Shown piece after piece: positions 59,651-64,000 of a stretch of 64,000 bases of DNA (positions within the stretch are counted from its first letter, which is position 1; every line of letters begins with the position of its first letter). The DNA is from Candidatus Accumulibacter regalis. Its GTDB lineage: Bacteria > Pseudomonadota > Gammaproteobacteria > Burkholderiales > Rhodocyclaceae. The DNA is taken from positions 85,738 through 149,737 of the forward strand of contig JEMY01000008.1 in assembly GCA_000585075.1 (NCBI GenBank), given 5' to 3'. Under the pieces are notes generated by a model, which searched no databases, was not told where the DNA came from, and saw only the letters and a program-made list of their open reading frames with translations. Made by a program: the position numbers and the translations under genes.

Positions 59651-61138
59651 CTACCCGCCGCTTGCCTGTCGGCCGGTCTTGAACTGCTCGGCCAGGGCCT
59701 GGTTATAGGTTGCCAGACCGCTGAGCGCCATACGGCTGGTCGTCGGTCCGTCCAGGTCAACTTCCATTTCGACGACCTTCGACTTGTTGGCCGCGACGCC
59801 GGCCAGATTTCCGACGACCTGCAGGGCCACGACAGCTGCGTTTTTCTGCGAGTCGAATCCGCCAACTTCCCGAAACCGGGCAAAGTTCCCTGCCACGGCG
59901 AGGCCTTTCGCCATGCGCAGGCTACCGCCATCGACGTGACCACTGGCGGCGATTGCTCCAGGCGGCGCGGTAACGCTCATTCCTTCGCCAGCACCGGTAT
60001 TCGCGCCGTCCGGATTCAGGATCGATGAGCCTGACCCGGAGGTCTCCAGCGCCGCGATATTGATCGCGACGCCGATGGCGATGCCGTCGAAGCCACTCTT
60101 GCTCCAGTCGATGCGCTTGCCCATATTGCCGGTGCCAAGACCGGCGAACCCGCGTTCGTGGAGTTTCATCCCGGTCGGCGTCAGCACCAGGTATTTGCGC
60201 GTGGTATGCCCGAGGTCCTGCTCGACATACACGGGCGCCTGGATCGTGCTGGCCACCTCGGTCGCCGCATACACCGCGCCGTTCTCGGCCGTGAACGCCG
60301 CCGCGTCCTCGACCTCGACGCTCCCGGCGGCGAGCCGCTCTTTCAGATCGGCCCAGGCCCTGTCCGTCAGCACCTGCAAGGCGGCAACATCGACGTTGGC
60401 GACCTGATACTTGATTCGCGAGCGCGTGGCGCCGTAGTTCGTTCCTGGCAGGTAGCCGGCACGGGTGCTCGCGGAAACCTCTCCGCCAACTTCAAAGAGA
60501 ACGCGGAACTCACTGATATAGATGCGTTTTCCTGCGGTATTCAGTTTTCCTTCCAGGAGCTCGCCGTGATCGAGGACGACAATCGGCTTAGACGCCACCG
60601 CTTGCACTGCGTCCACCGTGAGCGGTTGCACGGCTCCGGCGGCCGGTCCTTCGGCGAGCCTTCTGAATTCGTCGGCAGAGAGCGTTTTTCCCGGGAACGC
60701 GGGTTCATCTGGCCGGCACTCCTTGGCGATGGCCAGTTTGCCAAGGAAGCCCTTTCTCTCCTTGGCTTCGGCGGCGCGCTGCTGCGCCGCGGCGTCCGGC
60801 GCCATGCTTTCCTGCACCTGCTGCTGGGCCACGACGCCGGCGACCTTGCCGACCAGGCCGCCAAGTCCGCCAAACAGCCCGGCACCCTGCGCCACCGCTG
60901 CACCGGCGACCTGTCCGCCAGCGTTTGCCACCCCTCCCGCCGCCGCTTTGCCGATGCTTGGCGCATTGGGATCGCCAGCGGCGATCAATTCGGCCATCGC
61001 CTGCTGCTGGGCGGCCAGCCCTGTACAGTCGAGTTCGGCGTCACTCGGGCTGACCCGCTGCAGCGCTTCGGCGGACACCAGCGCCGGTGAACCGGCCAGG
61101 AACGCGATCATCATTGATTGACGGATGACTTGCTTCAT
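59651..61138 (-). CDS. Secreted Gly/Ala-rich protein of unknown function
   Basis: This 495-aa exported protein has a signal peptide of about residues 1-24 (MKQVIRQSMMIAFLAG...VSA-EA). A Gly/Ala-rich amphipathic stretch (about 60-110; GGLGGLVGKVAGVVAQQQVQ) is followed by a charged segment with FPGKTLSADEFRRLAEGP. A beta-rich second half contains YISEFRVLFEVGGEV and HTTRKYLVLTPTGMKLHERGF. Three Cys are few for its size. ATG 61138 has GAGGAG ahead. I do not recognise the family; a structural or surface role is only a guess. Confidence 0.75.
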   Translation of the reverse strand: MKQVIRQSMMIAFLAGSPALVSAEALQRVSPSDAELDCTGLAAQQQAMAELIAAGDPNAPSIGKAAAGGVANAGGQVAGAAVAQGAGLFGGLGGLVGKVAGVVAQQQVQESMAPDAAAQQRAAEAKERKGFLGKLAIAKECRPDEPAFPGKTLSADEFRRLAEGPAAGAVQPLTVDAVQAVASKPIVVLDHGELLEGKLNTAGKRIYISEFRVLFEVGGEVSASTRAGYLPGTNYGATRSRIKYQVANVDVAALQVLTDRAWADLKERLAAGSVEVEDAAAFTAENGAVYAATEVASTIQAPVYVEQDLGHTTRKYLVLTPTGMKLHERGFAGLGTGNMGKRIDWSKSGFDGIAIGVAINIAALETSGSGSSILNPDGANTGAGEGMSVTAPPGAIAASGHVDGGSLRMAKGLAVAGNFARFREVGGFDSQKNAAVVALQVVGNLAGVAANKSKVVEMEVDLDGPTTSRMALSGLATYNQALAEQFKTGRQASGG

Positions 61139-61451
61139 CGGATGCTTTCTCCTCGTTAAGAAATATGACATGGAGAAAGTCTAAACGAAGGGCGAGCGCG
61201 GGTGATTGGCAAGTATTCGGCAAATGAGAACAATGTCGCAAGACCGTCAAAAGAATGCCCAGGGACAAGCACAGCCACCCTTGCCAGGCGTGGAGGGGCC
61301 AGCTCGCGAAATGGAAAAAAAACGTACGCCAAGGCATAGCTCGCCCAAGCCCGTCCCCTGCCGACGTTGCGAGACTCGCTTTGCCTTGCAGCGATGCGAC
61401 ATGTCGATGATGGAAACCTGCTCACCCACTAGGTTGGCGCGGCAGGGCCTA
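61139..61451. other. Intergenic region without a supported gene
   Basis: Frames on both strands are short and have no coding character. The first part is the leader of the secreted protein. This gap separates normal chromosome from the right-hand island. Confidence 0.5.
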
Positions 61452-61727
61452 TCAGCGGTCCTCTCGGGTGTGCCACAGCCGCAGCACGTAGATGGTGGTT
61501 TCCGTAAGTTCATAGCGCATCTCGTAATGCCCGACGAGAATCCGGCGCACCTCGCGCGGCTCGAACTCATCAAGCCGTTCGCCAATGCGTGGGTTGGCCA
61601 GCAAGGCAGACGGCGCGGCCGCTAGCGCCTGTACGGTGCGCGCAGCCGCCGGTTTGTTTGCCGGGGCCAGAAATTCGTATAGACGAGCCAGGTCGGAGAG
61701 CGCCTTGCTGGTCCATTTCAGTTCCAT
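61452..61727 (-). CDS. ParE/RelE-family toxin
   Basis: This 91-aa protein starts MELKWTSKALSDLARLYEFL, then has NPRIGERLDEF and VRRILVGHYEMRYELTETTIYVLRLWH, a complete ParE-like fold. ParE members poison DNA gyrase, RelE members cut mRNA; sequence favours the ParE side. The start overlaps the antitoxin stop by one base. Confidence 0.87.
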   Translation of the reverse strand: MELKWTSKALSDLARLYEFLAPANKPAAARTVQALAAAPSALLANPRIGERLDEFEPREVRRILVGHYEMRYELTETTIYVLRLWHTREDR

Positions 61728-61996
61728 CAGCGCGGCACCGGCAACGGCGTGTCGGAGCTGAGGCTATCCGCCCATGCCTGCACGGCTTGGTGGTCGATGA
61801 CCCGGCCGGCGTCCACATCGGCCAGTGCCTCGCGGGTCAGGCGACTGCGCTCTTCCTCCTGGTCGATCCAGGCCGACAGCGCTTGTTTCATGATCCAGCC
61901 GCGCGACCTCTCAAGCCGAGCGGCCATTTGATCGACCTTCTCGGCCAAGGGGATGGGAACATGTGCGGTCAGCACTTTGGTTTCGGTCTGTGCCAT
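61727..61996 (-). CDS. Ribbon-helix-helix antitoxin, CopG/ParD-like
   Basis: This 89-aa protein has VLTAHVPIPLAEKVDQMAARLERSRGWIMKQAL, a ribbon-helix-helix DNA-binding region, followed by an acidic toxin-binding tail. ATG 61996 begins the conserved part; the frame upstream runs through the promoter. It neutralises the ParE-like toxin and represses the pair. Confidence 0.85.
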   Translation of the reverse strand: MAQTETKVLTAHVPIPLAEKVDQMAARLERSRGWIMKQALSAWIDQEEERSRLTREALADVDAGRVIDHQAVQAWADSLSSDTPLPVPR

Positions 61997-62166
61997 TGCG
62001 AAATCTCCGTCGTTTGTGGGACAGCTCTGCTCATTTATGATTGAAATATAATCGTAGTGGTTCACAGTGAATCATTCAAGCAAGGTGTCATTTTGAGCTA
62101 TACGCTAACCTGGAGTCAGAGCACCCGGCGCGAGGGCGACACGGTGGTGGTGCCCAGCATGGACCG

Positions 62167-62433
62167 CTAGGCGCGCAACAGGGCTCGGCGGCGTCGAGAA
62201 AATCGCGGACAAAGCGCCTGACGCGTCGACCGCGCCAGACGATCGAGCTTCCACACCAACAGGTTGTCGCCGGCACGCATGAAGTCGAGCACCGCCTTCA
62301 ACTCCGGGCGATCGCGTTTGGCGCCGCTGGCGGTCTCCTCGAAGATGCGCTCGCAGCCGGATTCCTGCAGCGCATCAAGTTGCAGGTGCGGTTTCTGATC
62401 GCGCGTGGAGACGCGTGCGTAGCCGATCAGCAT
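62167..62433 (-). pseudogene. Truncated serine resolvase
   Basis: The first about 72 residues are a good resolvase catalytic start: MLIGYARVSTRDQKPHLQLD with the Ser in ARVSTRDQ, and LLVWKLDRLARSTRQ. After that the frame becomes arginine-rich and stops, so the C-terminal DNA-binding half is missing. It is a remnant of another Tn3-like element. Its start overlaps the end of the PIN-toxin gene by seven bases. The 170 bp beyond it hold no gene. Confidence 0.8.
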
Positions 62434-62816
62434 CGCTGGATGTCCGTCTGCGCGAAGTCGTTGCCGACAAACAGCAGCGGCTCGCCGAGCGAGGCGGCTA
62501 AGGCGTAGACGGCGCAGTCGCCGAAGTTGAGCTGAGCCGGGTGTCCCTGACCTTTGCCATAACGTATGAAGGCCGCATCAGCGAGCCGCGCCTGGCGCTC
62601 ATCGAACGGCATGACGACGGCGCCGATTTCCTCCAGGAAGCGCTGCATCTTGCCGACCATGGTCGGATGTTCGCGGGCGCGAACGACAATATGCGCTTTG
62701 AGCAGGCTCACCGCCGAGTGGCGACAAACCGGGTTCGCCTCCAGCGCCGCTACGATGCGCTCGCGCTCCGGTTCGTGCTTGAGCCAGGCTAGGATGGCTG
62801 AGGTGTCGATCACCAT
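62427..62816 (-). CDS. PIN-domain toxin, VapC type, with an altered active-site residue
   Basis: In this 129-aa protein MVIDTSAILAWL has the first Asp, NFGDCAVYALA the third acid and GNDFAQTD the last. Where the family has SLLEA with the second catalytic acid, this protein reads SLLKAH, a Glu-to-Lys change that could weaken or abolish RNase activity. It overlaps the antitoxin by seven bases and the broken resolvase by seven. Confidence 0.85.
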   Translation of the reverse strand: MVIDTSAILAWLKHEPERERIVAALEANPVCRHSAVSLLKAHIVVRAREHPTMVGKMQRFLEEIGAVVMPFDERQARLADAAFIRYGKGQGHPAQLNFGDCAVYALAASLGEPLLFVGNDFAQTDIQRC

Positions 62817-63070
62817 ACGCCGTGCTCGTTGTAGCCCAGTACTTCATCATCGCTGCGCAGGTCGGTAGGAACGGGCGCAGGAACCGCGTCGACCTCTTTC
62901 GCCAGCGCCGCCAACCGCTCGCGCAACGGGGCCTTCCGCGTGGTCAAGCCGCGTAGGCCAGCCAGCGATATCAGGCTTTCCCGCAATACCTCGGTGACGG
63001 ACACGCCTTCGGCGACGGCGATTTGCTCCGCCAGGCGCTCTATTTGAATGTCTTCGATCACGACGGCCAT
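62810..63070 (-). CDS. Antitoxin paired with the VapC-type toxin
   Basis: This 86-aa protein has an N-terminal ribbon-helix-helix-like region (AVVIEDIQIERLAEQIAVAE...VTEVLRESL) followed by a basic, then acidic tail ending DLRSDDEVLGYNEHGVW, as in the PSK-type VapB group. It overlaps the toxin by seven bases. It lies 65 bp from the end of the next transposon. Confidence 0.85.
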   Translation of the reverse strand: MAVVIEDIQIERLAEQIAVAEGVSVTEVLRESLISLAGLRGLTTRKAPLRERLAALAKEVDAVPAPVPTDLRSDDEVLGYNEHGVW

Positions 63071-63134
63071 GATTTTCTCCTGTTACTCGACTACATAGTG
63101 GACGTTTTGGGAGAACCAAACTGGGCCTACATCT

Positions 63135-63172
63135 GGGGGTAGAACAAGCAGTCGTGTCACCGGCCGCCATTT
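63135..63172 (+). repeat. Terminal inverted repeat of the right-hand Tn3-family element
   Basis: A G-run (63135-63139) followed by TAGAACAAGCAGTCGTGTCA lies just after the tnpA stop, the usual place for a 38-bp Tn3-type end. The match to 4916-4946 supports this. The other end lies outside the window. Confidence 0.65.
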
Positions 63173-63175
63173 CGA

Positions 63176-64000
63176 TCATGACAAGTCGAGCCGAGTGTTC
63201 ATGTCCAAATCGAACCGCCCATACGGGTTGACGTGCTCCCAGATCAGCGGCGTCAGAGCGGCGTAGTCGCGTGGCGTGAACTTGCCCTGCCAATGGGGTT
63301 GAGCCAGCACCTTCTGGATCATCAGCGTATTGATGTAGACCATGCAGTTCTGGTGCAGGTGCAGCGCGAGCATGCTGACCTCATGATCCTCGCGGCGGTT
63401 GCTCGCCATTTCGCCACGGCGGGCGAAGAACACAAAGTCGGTCGCGCCGTTCCACTGCTCGACCACGTTCAGCCCCTCGTTGATCTCGCGCCGCAGCGCC
63501 TCGTCGCACAGGTAGTGGCACAGGAAGATAGTCTTGATCGCCTTGCCCAACTCGGCGAAGGCCTTGTAGGTTGGGTGCTGCACGTTCTTCTTGGTGAATC
63601 GGCGCAGAATGGCTTCAGTTTCCGCCGTGCCAAGGCGAAGCGCCGTGGCGTACTTGACCATCTGGTCGTATTGCTGTCGCACTGACTCAAAGTCAATGGG
63701 CTTGGTCAGAATTTGTTGCAGGTTCGCGTAGGCGTCGGCCTTGCCGGTCGCCGGCCGGTACAGTTTCTGCGAGTGGATCGCTTTGAGCCGTGGCAGCAAC
63801 TGGAAGCCGAGCAGTCGGCAAAAGGCGAATGCGACCGTGCTCTGACCGTGTGAATCGACGTACTGGCGATCCACCTCCATCTCGGTACAGTGATGAATCA
63901 CGCCCTCGATCATTGATGCCACTTCCGACGACGACGGCGATTTGAGCTGCGAATGGATGCACAGCGAGCTGCGCTCGACGTGCCAGTAGATCATGATGCC
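63176..64000 (-). CDS. tnpA: Tn3-family transposase, C-terminal part (runs off the window)
   Basis: At least 274 residues of the TnpA C-terminus are present and the frame is open to the window edge. [18 protein letters not shown] holds the first catalytic Asp, [18 protein letters not shown] the second, and the block [25 protein letters not shown] the last acidic residue. It differs clearly from the TnpA at 6260-9254, so the two islands come from different Tn3 subgroups. Confidence 0.9.
   Translation of the reverse strand, partial: GIMIYWHVERSSLCIHSQLKSPSSSEVASMIEGVIHHCTEMEVDRQYVDSHGQSTVAFAFCRLLGFQLLPRLKAIHSQKLYRPATGKADAYANLQQILTKPIDFESVRQQYDQMVKYATALRLGTAETEAILRRFTKKNVQHPTYKAFAELGKAIKTIFLCHYLCDEALRREINEGLNVVEQWNGATDFVFFARRGEMASNRREDHEVSMLALHLHQNCMVYINTLMIQKVLAQPHWQGKFTPRDYAALTPLIWEHVNPYGRFDLDMNTRLDLS

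Overview
The window is 64 kb of GC-rich bacterial chromosome. Gene families and layout suggest a betaproteobacterium, probably of the Rhodocyclales and possibly a polyphosphate accumulator of the Candidatus Accumulibacter type. Pointers are a class-2 polyphosphate kinase, a large c-di-GMP repertoire, the trxB / crp / ftsK / lolA neighbourhood, an mtnA-aldolase pair, a cis/trans fatty acid isomerase and a proline/amino-acid uptake operon. There is no rRNA gene, so the taxonomic placement is inference.

Layout. 0.3-4.8 kb: two coupled c-di-GMP proteins (REC-PAS-GGDEF, then membrane-PAS-GGDEF-EAL). 4.9-11.0 kb: an accessory island with a degenerate Tn3-family end, a FitAB-like toxin-antitoxin (TA) pair with a clear operator, a frameshifted HigB-like toxin, and a complete 4.9-kb Tn3-family transposon (6122-11008). 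That transposon carries a frameshifted tnpA, tnpR, a res-like region, a VapBC passenger, and unusually long (about 180 bp) terminal inverted repeats that include a second copy of the tnpA 3' end. 11.0-21.0 kb: one long minus-strand operon, gntR-livK-putA-livHMGF-(EamA), with a perfect 16-bp palindrome in front of gntR.

21-36 kb: mostly single metabolic and envelope genes. They are the radical-SAM protein YgiQ, a cupin, a CorA-like protein, a secreted arylsulfatase, the fatty acid cis/trans isomerase, a DUF3617 protein, the mtnA-aldolase pair, a FAD-dependent protein, a two-cysteine DksA paralogue and a ChrA transporter. 36.8-46.2 kb: core genes, namely tRNA-Val(GAC), lolA-ftsK-crp divergent from trxB-smr, PII, NAD synthetase, pyrophosphatase and a hydrolase.

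46.4-55.3 kb: a signalling or conflict-like segment. It has a STAND NTPase fused to a catalytically dead formylglycine-generating-enzyme-like (C-type-lectin fold) domain. It also has an apparent three-gene unit: a periplasmic binding lipoprotein, a 1226-aa Cache-PAS-GAF-PAS-GGDEF-EAL protein, and a DUF2235 hydrolase with a lectin-like tail, the last two overlapping by 4 bp. 55.6-61.1 kb: ppk2 with its own promoter and terminator, a FetAB-type exporter, two small proteins and a glycine/alanine-rich secreted protein of unknown function. 61.4-64.0 kb: a second island with ParDE-like and VapBC-like TA pairs, a broken resolvase gene, and the 3' part of another Tn3-family tnpA with its terminal repeat; this element runs off the window.

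The two islands share a related transposon end (26 of 31 identical bases) in the same orientation about 58 kb apart. All domain and family names come from reading the translations by eye; no database search was run.
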